NCBI GenBank assembly: GCA_013540605.1
Contig: JABVCK010000005.1
Span: 62,001 to 126,000 of the forward strand
DNA length: 64,000 nucleotides
Reading direction: 5' to 3'
Source of the DNA: Bacillota bacterium
Lineage (GTDB): Bacteria > Bacillota > Clostridia > Ch29
Within the stretch, counting starts at the first letter, position 1; the number at the start of each line of letters is the position of its first letter. A program made the position numbers and the translations under genes. Of this stretch, positions 33,591 to 42,792 are shown piece after piece. The notes beneath the pieces are model-generated. The model did not search any database. It was not told where the DNA came from and worked only from the letters and a program-made list of their open reading frames with translations.

Positions 33591-33619
33591 ATTGTATAAT
33601 TATGTTAATATTTTGTCAA
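33591..33619 (-). promoter_or_regulatory. Promoter of the second TetR gene
   Basis: Minus-strand TTGACA (33614-33619), 17 bases, TACAAT (33591-33596). Confidence 0.75.
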
Positions 33620-33668
33620 TAGCCTGCTGCTAAATTTTGATTATTAGGGAGAACACAGTAATATTATA

Positions 33669-34637
33669 TCACCTGAGATCCACGGTTTCCTGTCTTATAT
33701 CTTTCAAGAAATATCTTCCACTGACGTTGTACCCGCAATATGTATTATCGTTAACTATTGCAATCAACTCTTTAATGCCGCCTTCAAACTCTATAGGATA
33801 ACTTTTTTCCAGATTATTCATTTCCTCTTGTAAATCCTGAAACTCCTTTAGTTCTTTTATTTTATTGATGACTTCAGTGGCTTTTTCTTGTATTTCACTA
33901 TCATAGCCTTGATGCTTGTGTAGAAATTCTCTGAAATCATCTGAGTGTACTTCCTCATTGATTTTTTCTTGCAGCTGCTCTTCACTATATTTCAGTGAAG
34001 CTGTATTGATACTTATATAACCGTCTCCAATAGTCCCGAACGCTTCCTTCATGCTTACATTAATGTATTCATCAAATACAAAATACCTGTCGCCGGTTTG
34101 TTCAGCCACTTCTTGTACTACGCCGTTTTCTATAATCTTTATCTTCTTCCCCACAGCCATCTCATTTTGAAGTCCTCCGTCATATGAGATCTCATAATAA
34201 GTGCCATCGGCCAGATAGGCTCCTTTATTGCCAACCCATGAGAAAACCACGCAATCGTCTATTGGAATTAAACTATCATTTTTGAAATCATAGATGCTGT
34301 CAATAATATATACATAATTGCTGTCCCCGCTCCATTGTATTTTATATTTATCAAAATCCCATATCGAGTAGGGGTTGTTGGTTATGATTCTGTAATCTTC
34401 ATAGATAACCTTTTCCTGATCATCAAATACCAGGACTAATTTTCTGTCCTCTGTACAATATATCTCTTTCTCCCCATCCTGAGATATGCTAACCCTGTAC
34501 CCGTCAATACCCGTTGTTTCCTGACTCTCATACCCCGAACCGTTTGATGTCTGCTGCGGAGTTTCCAGCTTATCGCATGCGGCAAACGTTATAGCAAGCA
34601 ATGTTATTACCATGAACCATGACAGCTGTGTTTTCAT
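33669..34637 (-). CDS. Lipoprotein of unknown function
   Basis: 322 residues from ATG 34637, which follows GGAGG; a longer in-frame start at 34724 would hide the signal peptide. The N-terminus is a lipoprotein signal (KTQLSWFMVITLLAITFAAC, lipobox cysteine near residue 20) followed by a low-complexity linker (TPQQTSNGSGYESQETTG). The middle section alternates short beta-type strands (ISQDGEKEIYCTEDRKLVLVFDD), as in repeat or beta-propeller proteins. The C-terminal third is helical and charged. I do not recognise a family. It is more AT-rich than the core genes and stands alone. Confidence 0.65.
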   Translation of the reverse strand: MKTQLSWFMVITLLAITFAACDKLETPQQTSNGSGYESQETTGIDGYRVSISQDGEKEIYCTEDRKLVLVFDDQEKVIYEDYRIITNNPYSIWDFDKYKIQWSGDSNYVYIIDSIYDFKNDSLIPIDDCVVFSWVGNKGAYLADGTYYEISYDGGLQNEMAVGKKIKIIENGVVQEVAEQTGDRYFVFDEYINVSMKEAFGTIGDGYISINTASLKYSEEQLQEKINEEVHSDDFREFLHKHQGYDSEIQEKATEVINKIKELKEFQDLQEEMNNLEKSYPIEFEGGIKELIAIVNDNTYCGYNVSGRYFLKDIRQETVDLR

Positions 34638-34920
34638 TTTGTTTATTCCTCCTATGCCTTTGAGGTTGCCTGTGATATGTCTCAGCGTATCACTCGTTAC
34701 CTCAAACGCAATTTGTTTCTTCATTATGACGATATTATATCATCATAAACGGAACTGAAAATGTCAACCCAGTAATTTCAGCAATGAATAGTCTATCTTT
34801 ATAAAGAACTGTTTAGGATAAACGCAATATTGATGAGTTCTTTGCCATTATTCGTCATGATATACATCCATCAATATCATCGCTTCGGTTCTCAGCCCTT
34901 GTCCATTACTATTAAAAACG
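34638..34920. other. Gap containing a possible gene remnant
   Basis: No complete gene. On the minus strand, about 34860-34920, a frame ending in TAA encodes NGQGLRTEAMILMDVYHDE without a start codon, which looks like the C-terminus of a lost protein of unknown family. Confidence 0.3.
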
Positions 34921-35373
34921 TCAAGCCTGATTCTGTTTTATTCTGATTTTTTTATATAAATTCAAAACAAGGTTTGCTGGGAATAAACGTTGCTCAAATA
35001 TAATAATCATTGATAAAACAGCTTCAATAATTCCAATGATAAAATATAAAATATGCAGAAAATGAACTGAATTAAGCATTACGCATTGGACAACAATCCA
35101 AATGACCAAAGCCCAACTAAAAACGCTGCTTATATATCCTTGAAATCTTGATTTTAAAACAATTGTCAAAGCACTACTAATATTTCCAAGGCCAATTATA
35201 GTAAATAAGATAATTCCAGGTATGAAGTAATTATTAAAAGGGGAATTTTTTAAGAACTCAATTGACATTCCCAATGGCTCCTGAGGATTAAGAATAGCAG
35301 CCAGCCCCCCAGCTATGGCTCCTATTCCTACAAATGCATGTAAGGCAAATAAAAAACGGTACAATATCTTCAT
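34921..35373 (-). CDS. Small four-helix membrane protein
   Basis: 150 residues with four hydrophobic segments (about 8-28, 50-72, 82-104 and 107-130). Motifs such as ALHAFVGIGAIAGGLAAILNP and FIPGIILFTIIGLGN are typical of small uncharacterised membrane proteins in Firmicutes. The ATG lies close after a GAGGAAT-like ribosome binding site. The gene lies in a low-GC area together with the lipoprotein and the broken toxin-antitoxin pair, so it may be accessory. Function unknown. Confidence 0.65.
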   Translation of the reverse strand: MKILYRFLFALHAFVGIGAIAGGLAAILNPQEPLGMSIEFLKNSPFNNYFIPGIILFTIIGLGNISSALTIVLKSRFQGYISSVFSWALVIWIVVQCVMLNSVHFLHILYFIIGIIEAVLSMIIIFEQRLFPANLVLNLYKKIRIKQNQA

Positions 35374-35422
35374 TCACATTCCTCCCCCATAGTGCAATAT
35401 GATTATACAACAGAATACAAGG

Positions 35423-35578
35423 CTATTTCATAAAATAACAAAAAGCCGTACATTTGTACGACAACTTCAATGCGTTTTTGTTTATTATAATTTTATCTCT
35501 TATCCCAGCACTCCCACCAGTTTCTTTAATAATTTTCTCATGGAACAGAATAATATTTTCAATACTTATAACTCTCAT
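35423..35578 (-). pseudogene. Truncated Doc (death-on-curing/Fic) toxin
   Basis: 52 codons starting at ATG 35578, overlapping the antitoxin stop by one base (TGATG). Residues 1-30, MRVISIENIILFHEKIIKE and TGGSAGIRDK, match the N-terminus of Doc-type toxins. The frame then continues with unrelated residues and stops at 35423-35425. The Fic active-site motif HPFxxGNKR is absent, so the product cannot be an active kinase-type toxin. It pairs with the intact antitoxin-like gene upstream. Confidence 0.7.
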
Positions 35579-35751
35579 CATTTTGCTAACTCCTCGAGAG
35601 CCTCTCTATTTTCGTCAATTACAGTATCCATGAGATTCTCAATCTCCTTTTGCTCTTTTGCTTTAATAAATTCAACAAAGTCAATAACTTCCTTTTTCTT
35701 CTCTTCAGTCAGTTGCTCGAATTCTTTGATTAATTTTTCTGCCAGGCTCAT
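35578..35751 (-). CDS. DUF2281-type antitoxin
   Basis: 57 residues from ATG 35751 with GAGGTG six bases upstream; a GTG at 35760 is less likely. The helical, charged sequence (SLAEKLIKEFEQLTEEKKKEVIDFVEFIKAKEQ) matches small DUF2281/VapB-like antitoxins often paired with Doc or PIN toxins. Its stop overlaps the start of the truncated Doc toxin by one base, the coupled arrangement typical of toxin-antitoxin modules. With the toxin broken, it is probably a harmless remnant. Two 20-bp tandem repeats lie upstream. Confidence 0.7.
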   Translation of the reverse strand: MSLAEKLIKEFEQLTEEKKKEVIDFVEFIKAKEQKEIENLMDTVIDENREALEELAK

Positions 35752-35768
35752 ATAATACACCTCGCCTA

Positions 35769-35808
35769 CAGTTATTTACAATTAAATTCAGTTATTTACA
35801 ATTAAATT
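35769..35808. repeat. Two exact 20-bp tandem repeats upstream of the antitoxin
   Basis: CAGTTATTTACAATTAAATT occurs twice in direct tandem (35769-35788 and 35789-35808), 17 bp before the antitoxin start. The AT-rich unit could be a duplicated promoter segment or antitoxin-binding operator. Confidence 0.85.
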
Positions 35809-35861
35809 ATACCACATCTTAAATGCGTGTTATACTAATGCTATAACGAGTAGTTTAACCT

Positions 35862-36342
35862 TCACTTATGATACGGTTCACCCCGGCTTATCTTGAACCA
35901 CCGGTATATCTGCTCCAGCAGTATAAGCCGCATCCAGCTGGTGCGGAAAGGTCATGTCCGAGAATGACAGCCTTAAATCCGCCCTGTTTAAAACCTCCGT
36001 GGAAAGGCCGTTTGAGCCGCCTATGATAAAGGTAACATTACTGCTGCCCGTCACTGCCAGTCTGTTCATATACTCCGCCATTCCCTCCGAAGACATTTTT
36101 CTCCCCGTGGGGTCAAGGGCAATAATATGGCTTCCGCTCTTTACAGCCTTAAGTATATCCTGCCCTTCCTGGTTAAGGACTTCTTCCAGCTGTGGCGGGC
36201 TCAGGCTTTCGGGAGCCTGCCGGTCGGCGACTTCAATTATATTAAGCCTGCAGTACGCTTTGAGCCTCTTGGTGTATTCTCCGATACCGCCGGCCAGATA
36301 TTTTTCTTTAATCTTTCCTACAGCAACAATAGTGATATTCAT
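35862..36342 (-). pseudogene. rlmH: 23S rRNA pseudouridine-1915 methyltransferase RlmH, frameshifted near the 3' end
   Basis: Residues 1-132 are a normal SPOUT-class RlmH: MNITIVAVGKIKEKYLAGGIGEYTKRL, IALDPTGRKMSSEGMAEYM, FIIGGSNGLS (SAM-binding knot) and LSFSDMTFPHQL. At this point an extra C in CATCCAGCTGG (35931-35940) throws the frame off, and the ORF stops at 35878. One base less would give the family ending MRLILLEQIYRWFKISRGEPYHK, stopping at 35862-35864. The knot C-terminus is essential. Because rlmH is nearly universal, a sequencing error is as likely as a true pseudogene. It lies downstream of htrA, as in Bacillus. Confidence 0.85.
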
Positions 36343-36450
36343 CTTCTTCTCCCGTTTTTATTGTTTCCACCCCTGTACTTCCTTTCAATTTCCCCGGTTT
36401 TTTTAAAGAACCTGTAAAACATTAAAAGTACAGGCGTAAGCATATGTCTG

Positions 36451-37578
36451 TTAGTACCCATGGGGTCTTGGAGCCAATTCGACCCGTATGGTTTCAACCT
36501 TACCGTCCCTTTTCACAACCAGGTCAACCGTTTGCGGCTGGTCCATGCTGTACAGAATGCTCCTCATTTTTACCAGCGTGTTCACTTCCTGGTCCCCTAT
36601 TTTAAGTATGATATCCCCTTCCCTTATCCCTGCAATATCCGCCGGAGTGTTGGGATTCACCCTGGCAACATAGATGCCCTTTTGCACGTCCACATCGGAA
36701 TTATAATAACCGGCGATCTCTTTGTCATAGCCCTCTATGCCCAGGTACATAGGCCTGAAATAGCCCTTGTCGACTATCTGCTTGATGATCGGCTTTGCTA
36801 TATTTATCGGAACGGCAAACCCGATGGCCTCCGCCTCCGAGGCTTTAACCGTATTTATTCCTATTACCCGTCCGTTGACATCCAGCAGCGGCCCGCCGCT
36901 GTTCCCCGGGTTAATCGACGCATCTGTCTGGATTAAATCCTCCATGATAACTTCCTGTCCGTATGCATCGACCACAAGGGACCTGTTTAGTGCGCTTATG
37001 ATTCCGGAAGTAACCGTTCTCTGAAACCGCAGCCCCAGGGGGCTGCCTATTGCTATTGCCGGCTCCCCCACCTTAACCGCATCGGAGTTCCCCAGCTCAA
37101 CGTAGGGAAGGTTAGCGCCCTCTACTTTAACCAGGGCAAGGTCCAAAGCAGCATCCTGCCACAATACCTCTGCGGTCTTCTGGTCGCCGTTTTCGAACAG
37201 CACCATTACCTCCCGGGGATTTCTGCCCACTACGTGGTCATTGGTAAGGATATAGCCGTTAGGGTTAACGACGACCCCGGACCCTACCCCCCTAACCTCT
37301 GTGGGTCTGAATATCTCGTCCCTTCTTATTTCAACCGTTGTTATCGAGACAACGGCTTGGATGTTTTTCTCTGCAACGGCGCTCACTATGCCGGGGTTTT
37401 CACCCTCCGGATATACTATTCTTATCCGGTCTATGCCCTGCTCGTCTCTATATTGTGAAGGCCTTCTCTGTGCAATCAAATCACCGCTAAAGAGCCCTCC
37501 TACTGCTCCTCCGAGCACCGAAGCAACCACCGCAACTATCAAGTAGGGGTAAAGCTTTGAAGCTTTGATTTCCATCAA
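36451..37578 (-). CDS. htrA: HtrA-type S1C serine protease
   Basis: 375 residues. A single N-terminal membrane segment (about 10-30) anchors the protein with its catalytic domain outside. The trypsin-like triad is visible as His in ILTNDHVVG, Asp in AALDLALVKV and Ser in INPGNSGGPLLD. One PDZ domain follows (about 280-370: GIYVARVNPNTPADIAGIREGDIILKIGDQEV). It degrades misfolded exported proteins. The start overlaps the end of walJ (ATGA, 37575-37578), and it belongs to the wal gene neighbourhood. Confidence 0.95.
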   Translation of the reverse strand: MMEIKASKLYPYLIVAVVASVLGGAVGGLFSGDLIAQRRPSQYRDEQGIDRIRIVYPEGENPGIVSAVAEKNIQAVVSITTVEIRRDEIFRPTEVRGVGSGVVVNPNGYILTNDHVVGRNPREVMVLFENGDQKTAEVLWQDAALDLALVKVEGANLPYVELGNSDAVKVGEPAIAIGSPLGLRFQRTVTSGIISALNRSLVVDAYGQEVIMEDLIQTDASINPGNSGGPLLDVNGRVIGINTVKASEAEAIGFAVPINIAKPIIKQIVDKGYFRPMYLGIEGYDKEIAGYYNSDVDVQKGIYVARVNPNTPADIAGIREGDIILKIGDQEVNTLVKMRSILYSMDQPQTVDLVVKRDGKVETIRVELAPRPHGY

Positions 37579-38387
37579 TATACCTCCCGGCTGGAAATAT
37601 CGTACACCCTACTTATTTTATCCCTAAAGGATAATTCGATATTCATTTCCCTCCCTATCTCTATTCCTTCAGTCCTGAGCATCCCTTTAACCGTTTCAAG
37701 GGCAAGGAGAGGGTAGTTGTTCTCTTTGCTCAGGTGTCCCAACAGGACCGTTCTCAAGCCTTTCCCGGACATTCGCAGAAGGGCAACCCCTGCATCCTCA
37801 TTTGAAAGGTGCCCTCTTTCACCCATAATTCTTCTCTTCAGGTGCCACGGATATGGTCCGGCCTTGAGCATTTCTAAATCATGGTTGGATTCCAGCATTA
37901 GAAACTGGCTGCCCGAGATTTCGTTAACAACGCCCTCCGTTACGCATCCCAGGTCATTTGCTATAGAAACCTTGAATTTTCCCGACCAAAAAGTAAATCC
38001 CACCGGATCTGCCGCATCATGGGAAATGGAATAGGGTTTAATACATATATCCCCTATACTAAACTCCTGATTTGTCCGAAACTCTTTCATATTACATACA
38101 GATACTTCACCGATACGCGGCCCCATGGCCTCCCAGGTAAGCATGTTTGCGTATACAGGAACTCCATATCTCCTGCACAGTACCCCCACCCCCCTGATAT
38201 GGTCGTCATGGTCATGGGTTACCAGAATCGCATCTATCTCCTTCGGATATACATCGATCTCCCTGAGCAAATGTTCAGTCCTTTTCCCGCTGAGGCCGGC
38301 ATCTATCAGAAGAGATGTTCTTCCGGTCGATATGTAAAGGGCATTACCGCTGCTTCCGCTGGATAACGAACAGAATTTCAATGCCAT
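37575..38387 (-). CDS. walJ: WalJ (YycJ) metallo-beta-lactamase-fold hydrolase
   Basis: 270 residues from ATG 38387, after AGGGGGAT. The metallo-beta-lactamase metal set is visible: VTHDHDDHIRG near residues 56-66, SHDAAD and ESNHD. The end of the domain has VLLGHLSKENN. YycJ/WalJ is linked to cell division, DNA replication or repair in Firmicutes, and nuclease activity is reported for related proteins; the precise role is open. Its stop overlaps the htrA start. The upstream neighbour is murA, not the walI found directly upstream in Bacillus. Confidence 0.92.
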   Translation of the reverse strand: MALKFCSLSSGSSGNALYISTGRTSLLIDAGLSGKRTEHLLREIDVYPKEIDAILVTHDHDDHIRGVGVLCRRYGVPVYANMLTWEAMGPRIGEVSVCNMKEFRTNQEFSIGDICIKPYSISHDAADPVGFTFWSGKFKVSIANDLGCVTEGVVNEISGSQFLMLESNHDLEMLKAGPYPWHLKRRIMGERGHLSNEDAGVALLRMSGKGLRTVLLGHLSKENNYPLLALETVKGMLRTEGIEIGREMNIELSFRDKISRVYDISSREVY

Positions 38388-38419
38388 ATTATCCCCCTGT
38401 TTCATTTGACAGCTCTGTT

Positions 38420-39679
38420 TTATAGCTGTTTTCTAACAATATCTGCGCCCAAGTCCCTCAACTTGCCTTCAATGTTTTCATAACCCCTGTCAATATGAAA
38501 GAGATTCACCACTTCTGTTTCTCCCTGGGCCAGAAGCCCTGCAATAACAAGTGCAGCTCCTGCTCTTAAATCGGTAGCGCTGACTCTGGCTCCGGTCAGT
38601 ACATCGGTTCCTTCAATGACTGCTACCCTTCCTTCAACCTTTATATTTGCCCCCATCCTCTTAAGCTCGTCAACATGCTTAAACCGCCCTTCCCATATGC
38701 TTTCGGTAACCATGCTTATGCCGTTTGCCACGGTAAGGGTAGAAGTCATAGGCTGCTGTAGGTCTGTTGGGAAACCCGGATAGGGCAGGGTCTTGACATC
38801 AACGCTTTTAAGCCTGTCATTGCTCATGACCCTGATAGATTCTCCGTTAACCTGAACCTCGGCGCCCATTTCGATAAGCTTCGCGGTTATTGAATCCAGG
38901 TGCTTCGGTATTACATTATTAATCGTCACATCTCCTCCGGGAATAGATGCTGCAGCTATCATATATGTACCCGCTTCAATCTGGTCCGGAATCACCATGT
39001 AAGTACTTCCATAGAAGCTGCTTTTACCCTTTATCTTTATAACATCTGTCCCTGCCCCTTTTACCTCTGCCCCTATGGAGTTGAGGAAACTCGCAACGTC
39101 AACCACATGGGGCTCCTTAGCCGCATTCTCTATTATGGTTGTCCCTTCCGCCATGGTAGCAGCTATCATTATATTTATGGTTGCTCCAACGCTCACCACG
39201 TCGAGAAATATCTCATTGCCTACCAGTTTGTCCGCCTTAACACTAATCATGCCATGTTCTATTTCCACTTCTGCTCCCAAGGCTTTGAACCCCTTTATGT
39301 GCTGGTCAATAGGTCTTACCCCAATGTCGCATCCGCCGGGATAAGCCATTGTGACTCTGCCAAAACGCGCTAGAAGCGCCCCAAGAAGGTAGTATGACGC
39401 CCTCAGTTCTTTGACCAGCCCATTATCTATATACGGCTGTTCCAGCCGCGATGCATCAATCTTCATTGTACCGTTTTCGCTGAAGCTAACCCTGGCACCC
39501 ATCTGCTCAATTATCTCCCTGAGGACTACCACGTCCTTGATCATAGGCAAGTTTTCCAGGGTGCACACTCCGTTTGCCAGCAGTGCGGCAGGTATTATAG
39601 CTACTGTCGCATTTTTTGCCCCACTAATGGTGACCTTTCCTTTCAACGGCCTACCGCCTTTAATTACCAACTTCTCCAC
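38420..39679 (-). CDS. murA: UDP-N-acetylglucosamine 1-carboxyvinyltransferase MurA
   Basis: 419 residues from GTG 39679, preceded by AAGGAAGGAG; the longer ORF upstream adds a non-homologous leader. It begins [23 protein letters not shown]. The catalytic cysteine lies in [17 protein letters not shown] near residue 115, the fosfomycin target. Repeated EPSP-synthase-like domains continue to the end ([18 protein letters not shown]). MurA makes the first committed precursor of peptidoglycan. It is inserted between walI and walJ. Confidence 0.95.
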   Translation of the reverse strand: MEKLVIKGGRPLKGKVTISGAKNATVAIIPAALLANGVCTLENLPMIKDVVVLREIIEQMGARVSFSENGTMKIDASRLEQPYIDNGLVKELRASYYLLGALLARFGRVTMAYPGGCDIGVRPIDQHIKGFKALGAEVEIEHGMISVKADKLVGNEIFLDVVSVGATINIMIAATMAEGTTIIENAAKEPHVVDVASFLNSIGAEVKGAGTDVIKIKGKSSFYGSTYMVIPDQIEAGTYMIAAASIPGGDVTINNVIPKHLDSITAKLIEMGAEVQVNGESIRVMSNDRLKSVDVKTLPYPGFPTDLQQPMTSTLTVANGISMVTESIWEGRFKHVDELKRMGANIKVEGRVAVIEGTDVLTGARVSATDLRAGAALVIAGLLAQGETEVVNLFHIDRGYENIEGKLRDLGADIVRKQL

Positions 39680-39781
39680 TCTGCCGCAGCTCCTTCCTTT
39701 GTCCCTATGTTTTATTATACCATTAATTATCCGATTAACCAGTAGTATTATACTTTTCAACACATAGCAATAAATTCCTTC

Positions 39782-39812
39782 AAAAAAAGGAACTGTTTTT
39801 CAACAGTCCCTT
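39782..39812 (-). terminator. Terminator after walI (minus strand)
   Basis: AAGGAACTGTT (39787-39797) and AACAGTCCCTT (39802-39812) form an 11-bp stem with one mismatch and 4-nt loop. On the minus strand a T-run follows (A residues 39782-39788). It ends the walRKHI transcript. Confidence 0.8.
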
Positions 39813-39824
39813 CAGGTGGCATGC

Positions 39825-39854
39825 TCCCGCCTATGCCGGCGCATAGAGACGGGG
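39825..39854. repeat. Second hairpin between walI and murA
   Basis: CTATGC (39831-39836) pairs with GCATAG (39841-39846), extended by CCCG and CGGG. It lies between the walI stop and the terminator and may stabilise the transcript end or be a small repeat element. Confidence 0.45.
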
Positions 39855-39868
39855 GACTTCTTGCCGAA

Positions 39869-40717
39869 TTAGTTAAATTGACCCGTTAACGCATTTATAT
39901 AATAGTTTTTCCCGTTAACCCTGATTTTCCACACGGGAAACGCCTCTCCTTCCTTTGCATCCTCCCAGTCAAAATAGTATATTAAGTTTATTCCCTCTAT
40001 TATCACAGGGGGCTTCCCGGCTATCTCCTTTTTACTTACAACTTTTATCAACGCTTCGATTGCGGGAATAATCTTCTTTGTATTATTATCAATCCTGACC
40101 GGATTCAGCCAGAGCATATGCATTGAATAGACTCCCTTTGAGGTAACCTCCATTTGCACAAGACTTACTTCCACCTGCCTTCCCTGGTACTGCTGGATAT
40201 AATTTATGTAGTACCCTGTTTCAGTTGAAGCTATCTTATCTATGACCATACCCGGCTTATACAACTTTATCTCTTTTAAAAAGGTTTCACCGATCCTTAT
40301 GGCATCCCGTTCTAAGAGGTTTCCTCCTTGTCCGTTTCTCCTGTCAAGATTTGTATAGAATACCTCCCGGTTGTTTTTGATTTCCAATATCTCGCTTCCA
40401 TCGACATATTTCACAGAGTTTCCCTGCGTTACCGGATAAACGCTGCGGTCACGAAAAAGAAGAGAAGCTAGCTCCTGGGGAAAAATTTCCATATATTCCA
40501 CGGTCAAAATACCCTGCATCTGCGTATCCCTCGGTATTACCACCTCAACTTCCACCCCTTTACTCTCCAGAAGCGCCACAACCTCGGTTATTCTCTCTTC
40601 CTTGGCGCGCTCGTCAACATAGCCATAGCTGCTTTTCTGCCAGACATTATAGCCGAGGAAAAGGTTTGTTATTATGAAAGCAATAATCAAAATGGTTTTC
40701 GCCCGGGACCAATCCAT
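39869..40717 (-). CDS. walI: WalI (YycI), regulator of the WalK kinase
   Basis: 282 residues. A single N-terminal membrane helix (MDWSRAKTILIIAFIITNLFLGYNVW) and an extracellular domain with the YycI pattern, ending in PVWKIRVNGKNYYINALTGQFN. In Bacillus, YycI and YycH associate with the WalK kinase and lower its activity. It is transcribed downstream of walH with an 17-bp gap and followed by a terminator, matching the usual wal operon order. Confidence 0.88.
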   Translation of the reverse strand: MDWSRAKTILIIAFIITNLFLGYNVWQKSSYGYVDERAKEERITEVVALLESKGVEVEVVIPRDTQMQGILTVEYMEIFPQELASLLFRDRSVYPVTQGNSVKYVDGSEILEIKNNREVFYTNLDRRNGQGGNLLERDAIRIGETFLKEIKLYKPGMVIDKIASTETGYYINYIQQYQGRQVEVSLVQMEVTSKGVYSMHMLWLNPVRIDNNTKKIIPAIEALIKVVSKKEIAGKPPVIIEGINLIYYFDWEDAKEGEAFPVWKIRVNGKNYYINALTGQFN

Positions 40718-40734
40718 TTCCCAACCCCCAAAAA

Positions 40735-42141
40735 CTAATTCATCAGACTACCCTGGTACGCATCTATGATGAATTCCTTATTCTCGCTCTTGATATACCA
40801 TACGGGAACTGCCTGGTATTCCTTATCTCCTTTAATATCTATGCAGTAACCCAGATACATGTCCACAATGACAGTACGGCCATCCGTTTCCAGATCCCCC
40901 GGTCTCCTTGCAATTACATCAAGGGCTGCATTAGGAAACAGCAGAGGCTTTTGCTCAACTCTTGCCTTTGTAATCCTGTACACCAACCTCTTATAATTCA
41001 CCACTCGGCCGTTTACAACCGTCACCTCGATTGCGCTCTGGGTTAACTTCCCGTTAGAGAAGAATGGAAGGCCGTTATACCCGTAATTGAACTTCAGTAA
41101 ATACCCCTTGTAACCATTTTCCGTTATATTTTCTATTTTATCAAGATATAGCTGCTCAGGAATCCCGCCGTGGCTATCGATATAGTTCAAAGCAAGATCA
41201 ACCACATCGCCAATCTGCTCCTGCTCCTTGCTGTTTCCTCCTATACTGTAAACCAGATATTCCACAAACCCGTCGGTATCCACCTTGAGAGCGCTTTGTC
41301 CGTCCGTATATATCAGGGAACCGTTTATTTCGGTGATTTTTCTAACAATGGACATATCCTTAAAAAAGCTGGAAGCAAATATCCCCATCTTACCCTGGTC
41401 CTCTGTTTCCAGTTCCTTCACAGCTACGGCTACCGGTAAATTGAAAGAACTCATTTCGAGGGGAAGATATATTTCCAGGGGTAGGTAAAAAAACTCGTTG
41501 TTGCTGAACCCGATTTCCTCCCAGGTCCAGTATTTCACCGGATCCCTCTCTTCCAGCCTATCGATTAGCTGGTTTATTTCTCTATATGTTCCAGGGAGCA
41601 TAACCTTATGTATAACGCCTTTGTCTGCATCTTCCATATACAGGGCGCTCTCTGTGGAAACGGTAAGCGTTATATTCTTGATGCTGGATACCGGTATAGA
41701 TTGCTGTCCTGCCTTGGGATGAAACACTTTCTCCATAAGCTGCAATTCAAAACTGTCATCGTACTCAACCTCTACCGATTTGCTCAGCTTGGCTTCGTTC
41801 AATTCCTCCCGTGTCACCTGCGAGAAAGCCAGATTCTGATTATTGTTCATTACATATAACAGGACATCGGACACCTCTTTATATATGTCATTGTAGAACC
41901 TGTAGGTGGAAGAATCTCTGTACAGTTTAGTTCTTGAAGGACCCCCGAAATTGACCACTATCCATCGAGGCAAAACAAAATTAGACAGGTCATAGTCTTT
42001 TTCACTATCCTGTCCGGGAAAATAGTTTGGATTTGCCATTATTCGTTCGATAGGAACATCGAGCCAGAGTTGTATCGAAAAAGCTATACTCAGCATCACC
42101 AGCCCGATAAGGACCAGATTTTTAATTTTTTCCATATTCAT
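40735..42141 (-). CDS. walH: WalH (YycH), regulator of the WalK kinase
   Basis: 468 residues from ATG 42141; TTG 42150 and ATG 42135 are alternatives because no strong ribosome binding site decides it. One N-terminal membrane helix (IKNLVLIGLVMLSIAFSIQLWL) leads to a large extracellular domain with the YycH layout, ending PVWYIKSENKEFIIDAYQGSLMN, similar to the end of WalI. Together with WalI it controls WalK. It lies directly downstream of the small secreted protein and 17 bp upstream of walI. Confidence 0.88.
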   Translation of the reverse strand: MNMEKIKNLVLIGLVMLSIAFSIQLWLDVPIERIMANPNYFPGQDSEKDYDLSNFVLPRWIVVNFGGPSRTKLYRDSSTYRFYNDIYKEVSDVLLYVMNNNQNLAFSQVTREELNEAKLSKSVEVEYDDSFELQLMEKVFHPKAGQQSIPVSSIKNITLTVSTESALYMEDADKGVIHKVMLPGTYREINQLIDRLEERDPVKYWTWEEIGFSNNEFFYLPLEIYLPLEMSSFNLPVAVAVKELETEDQGKMGIFASSFFKDMSIVRKITEINGSLIYTDGQSALKVDTDGFVEYLVYSIGGNSKEQEQIGDVVDLALNYIDSHGGIPEQLYLDKIENITENGYKGYLLKFNYGYNGLPFFSNGKLTQSAIEVTVVNGRVVNYKRLVYRITKARVEQKPLLFPNAALDVIARRPGDLETDGRTVIVDMYLGYCIDIKGDKEYQAVPVWYIKSENKEFIIDAYQGSLMN

Positions 42142-42167
42142 AATTATCAACCCCGAACCAGAGCAAG

Positions 42168-42644
42168 CTATTTGATGATTTTTCTTATAATATCCAGGAA
42201 GTTTGTGTTGAGCAAATTTTTAACGGCTTCCCTGACTTCATCTTTGCTGGATAATGTTACTATGCCGTCTATGGTTTGCTCCTGCCCTTCAGCGTTCACA
42301 GCCTTGATAACTATTTTATTAGCACCGTATTTCAGTTCTATTTCCTTGGCAAAAAAGCCGGTAGGGCCTATTACAATACTCTGGTCCTGCCCGGGCTGCT
42401 GGTATTCTTCCCAGCTGTAAACATCGCTGCCGTTAATATTTTGCACTTCCCTGCTGAAAGTCCTAATCTCCAGCTTGGTTTCGGCATCCGCCCAGCCGGA
42501 AATTATTATGTTCTTATTCACGGTCTTTATATCAGAAATTGGTTTGATCAGCTCGACAATATTAGGAGCTGCCCAAACCACCGGCATCATATTCACTATT
42601 AAGAACAAACTCAGGAATAGAACCATAAATATTTTCCTGGCCAT
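42168..42644 (-). CDS. Small secreted protein in the wal operon
   Basis: 158 residues. A clear signal peptide (MARKIFMVLFLSLFLIVNMMPVVWA, cleavage likely before APN) indicates export. The mature part is a single Ig-like beta domain (IIISGWADAETKLEIRTFSREVQ, YGANKIVIKAVNAEGQEQTI). It sits between walK and walH, a position not occupied in Bacillus wal operons. It may sense or bind the cell wall together with the kinase, but this is inference. AGGAGGAGA precedes the start. Confidence 0.7.
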   Translation of the reverse strand: MARKIFMVLFLSLFLIVNMMPVVWAAPNIVELIKPISDIKTVNKNIIISGWADAETKLEIRTFSREVQNINGSDVYSWEEYQQPGQDQSIVIGPTGFFAKEIELKYGANKIVIKAVNAEGQEQTIDGIVTLSSKDEVREAVKNLLNTNFLDIIRKIIK

Positions 42645-42792
42645 AGCATTCTCCTCCTAGCTGCAGCGGCTAGTGCAAAGCATGCGCCATGCTCTGCATA
42701 TACCAATATGGAAAGAAACCTCCATTAAAATTATACACAAGAAATATTACAGGCTTGTTACAGACAAATTAAGATATCCTAACAAACCAAAC

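Noticed and set aside
36460..36936. 158-codon plus-strand ORF opposite htrA
   Set aside because: Antisense shadow of the protease gene; composition typical of reverse-frame translation.
38900..39373. 157-codon plus-strand ORF opposite murA
   Set aside because: Antisense shadow of murA.
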